This document shows, piece after piece, positions 12,270 through 24,085 of a stretch of DNA of 64,000 nt; the first letter of the stretch is position 1, and every line of letters begins with the position of its first letter. The notes under the pieces were generated by a model. The model searched no databases and had not been told where the DNA came from. It saw nothing but the letters and a program-made list of their open reading frames with translations. A program made the translations under genes and the position numbers. Source of the stretch: Parus major (lineage: Eukaryota > Chordata > Aves > Passeriformes > Paridae); contig NC_031783.1 of NCBI RefSeq assembly GCF_001522545.3, forward strand, positions 2,881,562-2,945,561. Direction: 5' to 3'.

Positions 12270-14806
12270 GTCCAAAAAGGCATGAACACACATTCTGATG
12301 AACAATGCATGGTCACAAGCTGGTTATATGGAGAGCTACATTAATTACTCCCTCAGTTCTCCAAACAAGTATCTGGCCTGCAGGAAAAAAATCTTGGCTT
12401 CAGCTTTTATCCAGATGGAGCATATGGTCAAAATGGGGTCAAAATATGATTTTTCCTCACAACATTCTGGGGACATGCAGTTGGGGCCATTGATCCATAA
12501 ACAAGTGTTTGCACAAAGGGTATGAGGGAAAGTCTGATGAATCCAAGTGGATTTATTCCCATTTGTGTAATAAAATACACCAGGATAGCACCAGCTAGGG
12601 TCCAGTGATGCAGAGAATATGCAATTACTGTCTCTACCCCTTTTGTGAATTTGGAAGGGAGAAGGATAAATTACTGACTATAATTTTAGGGGACATTGAC
12701 AGCTTTGGAGGTGCAGCCAGGAGTACGAATAGCCACAGGTTCTTATGGAGACAGAAATAGGAACCAATTCATTTGACCATGGATTCATACTCAAATGTGA
12801 ATAGGGCAGATGAAAAACTCTGACATTCCTGTAAACCATGAACGAAGCCCAGAATTTCCAAATGTTACTATTCAAGTTTAATAAAAATGTGTAAAAAAAT
12901 ACCCAAACAAACCATGAATGGAGCAAGCACAGAGTCTGTTACACAATATTCATTCTTTTTGACCGTGAAAAAACAGCTGATAGACTTTGGAACCCAAAGC
13001 AACTTCAAGAAGGCACTGAAAAGCCCTTAAATCATTGTAAAGCATGATAGCATTGCTACTGTAATGGTGTTAAAAAAAAGAAGGGAAAGAAACATGAATA
13101 AATCATAAAGGTATTGATACTGGAGATCTCTGTATGATGTTTTAGTTAAAATAGCTAAAAATGAGCTCACAAGAGAGGAATCCCTGGAGGGATGTTACCT
13201 GCTGGCTGCACAGATGTGTTTAGCTCTAGTCTGAAACGAGCCATTTGTGTTTTAGCAAAGACAACAATCATTTAAAAATGATTAACAATGTTGACTGAGT
13301 GTCTTTGAAAGAGCATCTCGGACTTCCTGACTTGCATGGTTCACGTCCCAGCTTTAATGTGGTATTAATATAAAAGAGGAAGACCAAGAAAGTGCGTGAA
13401 AAGGAAGATAACCAAACATTGAAGTGATCTTTCAGCAAATTATGAAACTTAAAGGAGAAATTGAGCAAGAATGAGAGCTGTGGGAAGGATTTCCTGGGGT
13501 CAGACTAGTTCAGCTCTGCAGACTTTTCCCCTGTGGGAGTCTGTGGGACAGGCACTCTCAGGAATGCTGGCTTCTTTGGCAGCAAATCTATTTCATGCCC
13601 AGAGGAAGTATTTAAAGCTTTTAGCACCTGAGGAATGCAAATTGCTCCAAGCGACAGCATATGCCATGTTCTTCATTTGTCCAATAACTTCACTGTTACA
13701 GAATCAATGCCTAAAATAGCCTCCTGTAAAAGCAGATCTGTTTGAGAAGATTAAAGTTCCCTTCCCTGTGGGGCAAAAACTTTTTAATGTGAGAGGAATG
13801 ACTTGGAATCTGCAGTTAGAAAATCTGGCTGGTGGAGACCCTGGGGTCTGTGGCACAATGGCTTCATACAGCGCGCCAGGCTTTCTTGGAGCAAAAACTG
13901 TTTGCAGAGTGGCTCCCAACAGCTCCCAGGCCGTGCAGAGCCCTGACTTATCATCCTTTTACAGCCAGGACAGCAGAGCAGCGTGGAAACAGGACAAAGC
14001 AGTAGGGGCAGATTTTCAAGTTTTCTCTTTGTAAGGTGCCAAATGAAGCTTCAGTGGTGTCTGCTGAAAGCCTCCTCTGTCCCGTTAGGAAGAGACACGG
14101 AATTCCCCACCGGCCATCGCCTGGACACTTCACGTGGCCACACTGCTCTTGCCAGCAGCGTGGGACAGCTGCAACACTTCATGAGCCAACTCTTGAAGAA
14201 TTCCCATGGATGAAAGCACTCCAAACAGCACAGGGTTTTTATGACATTCCCTCCTGGCCTCTCCTGACATCCAGTCTTGGCTGCTGCTTCCTGCTTACCC
14301 ACAACTGCCAGTGTGTCTTATCCAGAGCTATTTCCAACCAGCATCTGAGGTACATACAGCACTCCAGTTAGTACCAGAACAAACCCACTGCTAGAAGGGA
14401 GAGGTGCTCATAGTTACTTTGGTATCTCCCACACCCAAGCTGAGCCATAGGTCAAATGTCCAGTTCTGTAAACCAAGCCCATTCAATTCATTGTGTAAGC
14501 AGATGTGTGTGTATTATCCTAAATTTGGGGATATCCTTGGTAGGTACCGGTCTACCCACTTTGCACTCAGGGTGCAAGGAATCCTCCCAAGTCCACTGCA
14601 AGCAATGGGAAAACCCAGTAAAGCAATACAGCTTCTGGGAGCCTCAGCTCTGGACCAGAGAGGGCAGGCATGTTCTATTTAGTAACCTATTAATGGATTC
14701 TACAGGGCCTTATTTGTTTGTTTGTTTTGTGTGAAAGACATTTTTGTTCTCTGACAAGACAGAAGTAGTTGGCTTCACAGAATTGCTCAATGCAGAGAAA
14801 CAAATA
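12270..14806. other. Intergenic DNA, nothing recognised
   Basis: AT-rich sequence between two CR1 copies. Reading frames are short and none resembles a known protein; no RNA gene or named repeat was recognised. Confidence 0.6.
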
Positions 14807-15016
14807 GATTACATATTAGGAAGAAATTGTTCTCTGTGAGGGTGGTAGGCTCTGGCACAGGTTGCCCAGAGAAGCTGTGGCTACCCTGTTTTCCCTGGAA
14901 ATGTCCAAGGCCAGGCTAGACAGGGCTTGGAGCAACCTGGGATAGTGGAAGGTGTCCCTGCCTATGGCAGAGGTGAAACTGGATGGGCTGTAAGGTTCCT
15001 TCCAACCCAAACTATT
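14807..15016 (+). mobile_element. CR1 LINE, 5'-truncated 3' end
   Basis: It begins near 'attaggaagaaattgttctc', continues through GGTTGCCCAGAGAAGCTGTGG and 'tgtccaaggccaggctagac', and ends in 'ccttccaacccaaactatt'. All are CR1 3' hallmarks in plus orientation. An A-run follows the end. Confidence 0.92.
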
Positions 15017-18000
15017 AAAAAAAAACTCAAAAGAAGCCAAAAGCTAAAACCCAAGTGAGGAAGTCAAACTGTTGGGCTCTGCTCCCTACATCTGTAGGAC
15101 TGACAGCTTACGTGATATCCCTGGTGAAACTGGTTTTGGTGGTAGCATAGGACAGCCGTGCCTGGGAGCCTCTCCCAGCTGCACAGGAGCAATGAGAAGC
15201 TGGAGAGCGAAACCAAAGGCTCAGATGAACTAGCAGAAGGTGAGGAAGGATGAGATGGAGCTGCACCAACAATCAGCCAAGCTTTTTCAAATATGGCAGT
15301 TTCCTGTTCTGAAGGGGTTAATGACAGTTCATTCAGTATTTTCTAGATCAAGAGGCACGCATGCTTATAAATCAGTCAGAACAGAGAAAGGGTATACATG
15401 AGAGTGTTGGAGGGATTTGTGGAGAAATATGTATGTATCTGTCCAGTCAGAGCATTGCAAGCCTCAGAGCTGTTAGCCATCTTCAGCTCTGCCCCTCTGC
15501 TGACAGTGCTCAGAATGTGCTGGATGCAGGGAAAAAGCCAATTAAAGAAATTCCTCTGGCTCCTTGCCCCCAACCACTTATTCTTGCCTCTCCTTCAGAA
15601 CAGTTTCCTCTCCACTGTACCAGTACAGTAATGTGCAGAGCTGTGCTTAAACCAGCTCCCTGAACTGGAGGAGGTTCACATCCCTTCCTTCCCTGTGCCC
15701 CTGCTGAGTGCCCTCTGGACTGAGCAACACCTCACCTTTGACATGGATGGCCTGGAGCAAGAGCAGAAACAGGCATAAATGGGGTGCAAAGCTGAGGTCA
15801 GGGTAATACACTGTGGAATCACCATTTTTCTGCATCCTGTGCAATGTCAGCATGCCAGGAGATAGCAGCACTTCAGATAAGCTCCACCAGTGTCTCATAG
15901 CAGATGAAAAATTGTACAAATTAGGATGCAGTTGAGCTGATGATGATAATTTGTTTTTACAGGAGTAATCCTGTGCCTTTTGCAATACAGAAATGCTGCT
16001 GGGAGGGAATTTTCAAAGGTGATGTGTATGTGTATGAGTGTACTGGGATAAAAATTGGTCACATATTTACTGGCTCCCCTGGGATAAAACATCAGAGCAT
16101 TTTCCAAAGGAGACCAGAAGTTGTGAGCAGGACTTGCTCACTCTCTGTCTTAGAGATTCATTACAAAACTTGGCATGGAGAGTGAGCAAAGACTAAATAG
16201 GAAAGAAAGTGGCCTAGAAAGTGCCAGGATAAAAAAGAGGGACAATTCACACATAGACTGAGGAGCTTATTTCCACAGGACACTGTGAGTACTAAAATGT
16301 TTGGGTTCAAGAACCTATTGAAGAAATACCAGGAAGAAAAGTCTGTCCAGGCTATTACACACAGACACAGCATCTCTGCTTCAGGAAGTCCCTGAGCCAC
16401 AAACCACTGGGTCTGGTGGAGTATTTAGGAGAAATATTACTCCATACTTGACCTGTTTTCATACTGTCTGTAAGCTTTGACAGTTGGCTGCTGTAGGGGG
16501 TGGATATTTTCTGCTCTGTGGATCTGTTATCTGACTCATCCACCTCTTAGAAAGGTTTTGCAGGAGTCACAATTGGTTTGCTCATCCTGCTTAGCTGATA
16601 TCTTCTAGTAAATCTGAATTCATCCAGGAAATGCTCAGAAGGTGAAAGAGAATGCTCAAAGAGCGAAAATGCCCCAAATTCTTCTTTGGTGAAACAGGAC
16701 TGCCCACCCAGACCCTGGTGTTCGCTATCACAGACATCCAAATTTAGGAAACATATGGGTGTGGGCATACTTAGAGTCATTGACCACAGGCATGACATAG
16801 CACTGGTTACTAAAACTGACCTGTTTGCCTTGCAGGATATGGTAAAGAGACTTGGATTGAATATCATTGAGTAAGGTCACAAGAGTTAAGCTTGAAATAG
16901 CAGAACTTGAGAACATTTGGGATGGAAACAGGTGACTGGAGGGAGTATGTCACAGGCTTTTTGCAAGGGATAATCATTGACCAGAACTGTTGGCACACAG
17001 GACCTGGTCTGAGAAAGGCTTTCCTGCCTGTATCCATGCTGGCAATGCAAAGATTAGCTCTGTGTATGCTGCAAGTTAATTGTAGTTGGAGTAATTTGTA
17101 ACTCCATTCTGCTTTTCCTCTTAGGTTAAAAATAAAATTAAAATGCAGCAAGAGACAAGCTCATCTAAACTCACAAGGCAGAGCAGAAGACAGAGACCCC
17201 TTCTCTTGGGGTCTGCATTTCAAGTTTAATTGTTCTAACTAAAACTGCTGCTACATTCCTTGTTAACCTTATTTCTCAGGGTAAGGAAATTTACAAACTC
17301 ACCTTGCTTATCTCCTCTTTTAAATCTGCAGGCTGAGTTCCTGTAGTTTCTGTAAAAAAAACTGATTTCTGGATAGAGGGAAAAGATCTGGAATCTTCAC
17401 CTCCTTCCAGAAAGAAACAAGAACATGCTCAGCAGTTCCCTACACTGTTTGGGGTATTCTGGGTGATCGGAACTGGCCAGCCAGAGCATGCAGCCTGTGG
17501 GACACAGGAGGTGGATGGTGTGGTGGGGCTGGGGACACAGGAGCTGTCAGCATCACCAGATCCTCAGGAAAAGCATGAGGAGACAGAGGTTATTGTAGAA
17601 AGGAAGGGAAAGGAAATGGGACAGAGGAGTCTAGGAAACTGTACTTTGTTCCGTTGCTCAAAGAGCAACTTAAACATGAAGGATCTCCAGTTTCTGTCTG
17701 AGGCCCTATTTAAACAAAAGGGTTCTTGAACCCTCAAATCTGTCTTCAAACAAATCCCTTAGGTTTGATGTGATTATTTGTTTCCCAGAAAAGCACAGGC
17801 AGCCAGAGCTCCAGGGTAAGAATTCAAGTAACTGGAAAGCAGCAGGGTGCACCCTCTGCATATCAATTTTTTAGTTGGCATCAGAATTAGTGTTCCAGTT
17901 CCAAGAACTGCCACTGAAAACAAACTCCTCCTTTTGAAGAGATGGGAACTCACATATTCCCAGGGAATAAAAAATGGTCTAGGGACATAAATACAATATA

Positions 18001-19732
18001 GGTAAAGTTTTCTTTTGCATGTAAATCACTAATGCTTTCTGCAGTGCTCACTCATTTTTAACGTCTCCATCCTCACCCGCTGCTTAAGTCAGCACCAGTC
18101 TGTGTTGCAGCTTTGCAACACAGCAAAGCTGTTTTTTCCTCTTACTTTAGAAATATAAAAAATAAATAAAAAAAAAAGAAAGAAAATATACCAATCCTTA
18201 CCAATAAAACTATGCTGGCAAAGCCCCAATATAAATGTAATTGATAATGAAAAATAAGTTCCTTTGCTAAGGGATCTTACTCTCTTTGAGGTACTAATTC
18301 CTCCAAAGTAACCAAGAATGGTTCTTGGCAGTATAAGCCTGATCTCTGTGTAAGTGGTTTTTATCCAGCTTTGGGGGTAAATCAAGTGCCTAAGGAATCA
18401 TCTCTGCTGAGCAGCAGCTCCTGAAATTGGGCAAAGATGGTGACTGGGCTCCAGCCCTTTTGGGACATCCAAGCCTCTCTGCAACCAACTTTCAAATAAC
18501 CTTATCCAGGTTACCAAGGTTAAATCCAGGACACCTTCATTGCAAAGCTATGGCTAAGGCAGCCTCTCCTGGCATTTCTGAGCAGTTTGTGGTTATTACA
18601 CTGAAATCAGCAATTCCCTGGGGCACATCTACCCTAACTAAAGGTCTTGACGCACATGAAGCAGCCAATTTAACCAGTGCTGCTGAATCTGCTTCTGCCC
18701 CATCTGCTTGTCCTTCCAGTGTCATGGGTGGCCAAAGAGGACATATAAGAACTGGCATCAGAGGCAGGTTTTATTCCCATAGCAGAATATGTGAATTTCC
18801 ATAGGGGATGTAAACCGTGCTCTCTTTCCAAGCAGGAATCCCTTTTCCCTACTGCAGATTGCTGCCCATCGGAGCTTGGTTACCCTTTCTGCTCTAGGAG
18901 CTGATTAAGATTGATGCCACATCTGCTTGCAATGATCTGAAACTTTCTTGCTTTTCTCTGGGCAGCCCCACTGAAGGCAAATCATGTGTATACAATGTGC
19001 ACATCTATGTTGCTTTAGTTGGAATATGAATCCCTTTTGGCCTCATGTTAAAATACATCATCACGTGGTGAGAAACAGAATTTTGACTGGAAAGATAGGA
19101 ACACAGAGCCAATATAAATATTCACTGAAAAAATAGGAATTACTTTCAAAAGACCTAAACTCCCAATTTATTTCTTCCTGCTTCCTGAAAATTTATCATG
19201 CTTGCCTAGCTCATGGCTTTTTCCTACTTACCTGTTTTCCCTCTGCTGATGTGTTTCTGAAAGTACAGCAGAAGCTGTGTCTTGCTACTTTTGTGAGCTG
19301 CAGTAGCTGTTTGAATTAAAACTTGCAGTTGTGTCTTTAGTGGGATTGTGGGTTAGTTCTACTCTTAACAAATTTGTAGTGACATAGGGTAACCAAAGAT
19401 ACTTTGGAGTAAGTCAGAATTCCTGAATTCCACCTTGTATAAATAAAATGACCAAAATTGGGGTTTGGGGTTTTCTTTTTTGGTCTGAACTGCTGAAGAC
19501 TTCCTCAGCATGTCTACGGAGGAAAACATTAAATTTAAAACTGTCTTAATGAAGTCAACACATTTGTTTCACTTTTATCTCCACCCTTCTGAACAGTATA
19601 CCAACCAATAGTGGATAGACAAGGACAAAATTAGGAGTCCAGTGGCCAGTTACTGTTTTTGGTGATCCTGGAGGAGGTGAGGGAGGGGGATCAAATCATA
19701 CCTTGAGCTGCTCCTGAGGCTTACAAGGACCT
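15017..19732. other. Intergenic DNA, nothing recognised
   Basis: No gene recognised. An adenine-rich simple stretch occurs at about 18150-18188. The 106-codon minus-strand frame at 16547-16867 has an ATG start but no recognisable family and no supporting splice context, so it is not annotated as a gene. Confidence 0.6.
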
Positions 19733-19935
19733 CATAACTGCTGGAAGCCACTGGTAGTAACCAAGGAATCTCTGGTTGCCATGCGCCAGACAGGGCCTGG
19801 AATGGAGGTGGGACCTCCATCCTTGGAGATTTTTCAACTCAACTGGGCAAGGCACTGACCACCTTGCTCTGGATTTCCAGCCAGACCTGCTTGGAGCAGG
19901 AGTTTGGAGAGGAGACCTCTGGAGCTCCTGTGCCA
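19733..19935 (+). mobile_element. CR1 LINE fragment, diverged
   Basis: The stretch GGTGGGACCTCCATCCTTGG, then 'caactcaactgggcaaggc', 'cctgcttggagcaggagttt' and 'gacctctggagctcc', follows the order of a CR1 subfamily 3' end in plus orientation. Divergence is greater than in the two copies at 12.0 and 14.9 kb. Confidence 0.75.
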
Positions 19936-22900
19936 CCAAAATCCTTCAGTTAACTTTATGTATGACTTAAGGGTCAAGCAGTCCTTTGCTGCTGTCAGCC
20001 ACAATCACCACTTTGCACAACTCAAAGCACACAGATTTGCAGAGCGCAGGCCCTTTGCTGCAAGAATCCCACCAGCAATGGTTTCCTTCTTGATTTCACC
20101 AAAAAAGCAACTGCTGCTCCAGCAGAAATGTTCATTTTTCAAAAGCCTGATGAGTACAAGCATTCTTACAAAGAATGCTCAGAAAATCTGCTCTTCCTCC
20201 CCATGGTGGAATTCAAAGAGCAGTTGCCTGTTGCCTGAGGGACTATTCTAAGCCCTTCCTTGTGAAACTCCTCCTTAAAGGGGGTCTTCCTACCTCCATG
20301 CCCCATGTCCCCTGCCCGCAGTCTCATCTCCTGAGATGGCTAACCATCCAAAACACCATGGAGGAGGTACTTCAGGTGCAGAAATGGCTGCAAGGGATGA
20401 AAAGATGGGAGAGGACCAGGGTGGCTTAACAAGCATGTGGGAGTGAGGAGCAGAGAGAGGCACTGGAAATGTTGAGTGACTTGAGGGACTCAGATTGCAG
20501 TGTGCCTTTTTTCCAGAAACTGTGGCTGGCCAGATGTCACATTCCTCCTGGGAGGGCTTGCAGTAAAACAAGGTTTCTTGCCTGTTTTTGCATTAGGAAA
20601 CTCCTGACAGGCACTTTATCACTTATTGACTTGCATCTGGATGCCCATTAATTTTGTTCTATAACTTCTGTCATTTTCATTTCCATAGCATATCCCATAT
20701 TTGGCCTGCTGATGTGTAGCATTTCTACAACATCACTTCTCCAGATGTCAGCTTCAAACTGGAGATTGAAACATCTGGGGAGAGAAAAAAAAAAGGCAGA
20801 GGCTTTGGCAGCTGGGGTGGTACATGTGATGACAGGTTTGGAAGGGAAGCACAATAGCTTGATGTATTTGCTGCAATGACTACAGCCAAATAGCTGAGGT
20901 GTTATTTACACATGCTATTTACACACCTCAGACTGGCATCCATGCCAAATTCATTACAAGCCAGCTCCTATTGGAATTGAGTTTAGGTTTTTTGACTAAG
21001 AGGTTTAGAAGCTAAATGTATAACAAATTTTTGGAGTCAGTGCTGCCTGTCTGGAGAGATTTCTGTGGATTAGCTGAGCTCTCACAAATGCTTTCCACAA
21101 GCAGTTTGCTGGACAGTTAGAGGAACTGCCATCCTATTTTCCCAGGCTGACTGATTGAAGTTTAAAAACCCCTGTTCTAGTCAGAGATAAACGAAGTGAT
21201 CATGAGAAAGGAAATGGTTCTGTGAGTAACTCCTCTGTCCTGCCCTGTCACCCTACAGTGTGCTGTTTGTCTGCCCTTTCCCAAGAGAAGTACATCCACG
21301 TGGCTGATCCCACTATTTTGGGATAATGTATATTCCAGGGATTTGGTGTGGGTGGGAACAAGAGAAGCTGAGCTCCCATGCCAGCCCTCTCCCGTGGTCT
21401 CCTGGCCATGGCACATGGTGCTCCCAGGGGCTGCCTTCATCCTCTTACTTCGGCACCTGGGTCTCTGCTGCTGGAATTCACAACAGATTTTGAGTCTGAC
21501 CTCTAAAAATGGAAAAGAGTTAATCTATTTTAAGGACTGCAGGGAGGGAGGTCAAGGGAGTTTCAGAGTTATGGGGAAAGAGCAGGATGCCAGCAAAGAG
21601 GGGTGGGACCAGTGATGTGAACTGCAGCCACAAAGCTGGGATATGGAGATATTTCACAATGAGAAATAAATGAGCCACTGGCATAATGGGCTACAGTAGC
21701 CAAAAACCTGAGGCATTAAAGAAACTGCTGAGCAACATTTTACCCAGTTGGTGTCCATGGGAAGGGTCTTCCCAAAGCTAAAGGCAGGTGCTAAAGTGGC
21801 ATTGCAGACCTCAGGAAACTGAGCAAAAACCTCTCCAAAGATCCAAACTTTGTCTTTAACCATCCCAGTGCTGTCAGAATTGCTTGGTCCATCCACACTG
21901 TGATGTGTTCAGGAAAATCCCTTATGCCTGGGACCGCCTATGAGCTGTGCACACAGCAGGCCAGGGCTGGGGGCTTTCCAGGGCTGCTCTTGCATTAGCC
22001 AGCAGGTGTTTTCTAAGAGGTTTGCAAAATGGGCAGCACAGGAGGATGTTATCTTGCACAGGTGAGGACCACTTGTCTGGACAATATATTTTTTGAATTC
22101 CCAGTTTTCTGTGTGGAGCTGTGCTCAAGGTGAAACAAGTTTAACACTGGTGAAATGCACTGAAAGATGTCTGCTGTGGGCTTTTGCAGCTGAGCATGCC
22201 AGGGGCTTTCTCAAGGAGCCTCTCTGCCCAAGCAGCTCTGGTAACCTGGGTGTAATTGATCCCCAGTGCCAGGGAGCTGTCCTGGGTGGTCCTGGGGAAG
22301 CACAATGGGCACATACCCAATCATCTGTCTGGAAAATTCATCCAGCATTCCAAACTGGACACAGGCCTTCAGCTGGTGTGGTGCCATCACTCAGCTGGCT
22401 GCAGAGACAGCATCTCTGTGTCCCCTGGGGAACACCAGGCCCTCACCTGAAAAGGGACAAGGTGCAGGGCAGTGGAAGGGCTTTGAGACTTAAACTGAGC
22501 TGGCATCCTGCAGCTGTAAAATCAGATGTAAACTCTGTGTACATTTGGAGCTAAGTTTAACCTCAGTCCTTCCAAACCTGTTCCCACACAATTGGAGATT
22601 TGCCATACTAGCCCACTGTGGAGCATGTGTGATATTTTGGGAAGAAGAAGGGATTTTTTTCCCCCAGAGCTTTTGCCAAACCTCAGTTTCTGAGCATGAT
22701 GGTGTAGCTTAGGCAGCAGGGTGCTGGTACAGGAGCTCTCCATGTGGCCTAGGAAAAGTAAACCAGGATGAAGCCCACTGGTGGATGGTTGCAGGCCCAT
22801 GGCTTTCCCAGGCTTGCTGAGCTGCCCAGCACCATGGCACTGCGGGATTGTGGTCAGGCAGGACTCAGTGCTGCTCCTTCCTGCTCCGGTCCCAGCATGA

Positions 22901-23920
22901 GCTGTGAGGGAGCCCAGGATTCCCAAGCTACTCTGGGCACTAAGCCACTGGCCTCCTTCCCATTAGCCATAATCACTGGTTTGCTGGAAAATTTATGAGA
23001 CCTGCTGTAGTGATATTCATGAATACAGAAGCTGTTGTAAATGTAATTTGTTTCTAGGATTTGAAACACTCTTTATCTGAGCCACTTCAGCCACCCATCA
23101 TTTGCAGTGGTTATGACAGAGCTTCTGCTGATGGGCTTGGATAGCTGTGAGCTCCTGTCAAGGGTTGCAGGTTGATCTCTGACTCTCCCGGATTCCAGCT
23201 TGTGCCAAGAAGCATGGCAATTATTCCCTCTGCTTTGGAGTTATTGCTGGAAATGTTGTTGTTAGCCGTTAAAGTTGCTAACCCTATTTTCAAGGTTATT
23301 ACAGTATTTAACTTGGCTACTCCAGTGTGGTTTTAAAGTTGTATTTCCAACATATGATATGGGGTAAAAATAGCTGGTGTCTAATTAGAATAATCCCTGG
23401 AGAAACTCAGATACTTCAATTGCACAATGAGTTGTTCTCCTCACAACATGGCAGGCACATTTCAGTCAGTGACAGGGGGTCAGCCTGTATGAGGAGAGGC
23501 TGCAATCAGAGACCCCAGGAGAAAATTCCTGAGAAAAGCCCTGGGAGCATTTCATATCTCAGGAGACAGCAGCTTTTCCAGGCTGGATGCTTAGGTAGGA
23601 TTTAGGTGACCATCATCAACAGCTTCTGCATATACATTTAGCTTTTCCTTTCCTAAGTTCCTGTCTGGGTGTGTGAGAAATATCTCCTGCCTCATCCATT
23701 GTTGGAATTTCTGGGAATCAGGCTGACTGTGGCTGCAGCGTTATGGTCTGGGGTTTGGGATGGTGATAGTGCCAGAAATAGCATTTTTCAAGCAGCAGCA
23801 GCAACGGTCCGGCGGGCAGTCAGATTCCACTGGGCTATCATTATCCCACAAAACATTCCTGTGTCTGCAGTGGGACACGGGGCTGAGGGCCAGCAGCAGC
23901 CTTTAGGCTGCCCACCACCT
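19936..23920. other. Intergenic DNA, nothing recognised as a gene
   Basis: Unique-looking sequence. A short inverted repeat at 20894-20931 is described among the findings. The longest frames, such as that around 22093-22554, use non-ATG starts and resemble nothing known. Confidence 0.6.
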
Positions 23921-24085
23921 CAGCTCCACCTCAGCTCCATCCCAGCTCCACCCCAGCTCCACCTCAGCTCCATCCCAGCTCCACCCCAGCTCCATCCCAG
24001 CTCAATCCCAGCTTCATTCCAGCTCCACCCCAGCTCAATCCAAGCTCAATCCCAGCTTCATTCCAGCTCCATTCCAGCTCCATCC
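23921..24085. repeat. 11-bp minisatellite, 15 exact-length units
   Basis: The unit CAGCTCCAYCC is repeated 15 times with no insertion or deletion (165 bases = 15 x 11). Units differ only by substitutions, and units 1-3 recur as units 4-6, showing a 33-bp higher-order duplication. Every unit contains AGCT. The minus strand is G-rich, with units of the GGGGTGGAGCT type. Confidence 0.97.

Noticed and set aside
16547..16867. 106-codon minus-strand frame with an ATG start
   Set aside because: No family recognised and no promoter, splice or polyadenylation context; short single frames are expected by chance in this much DNA.
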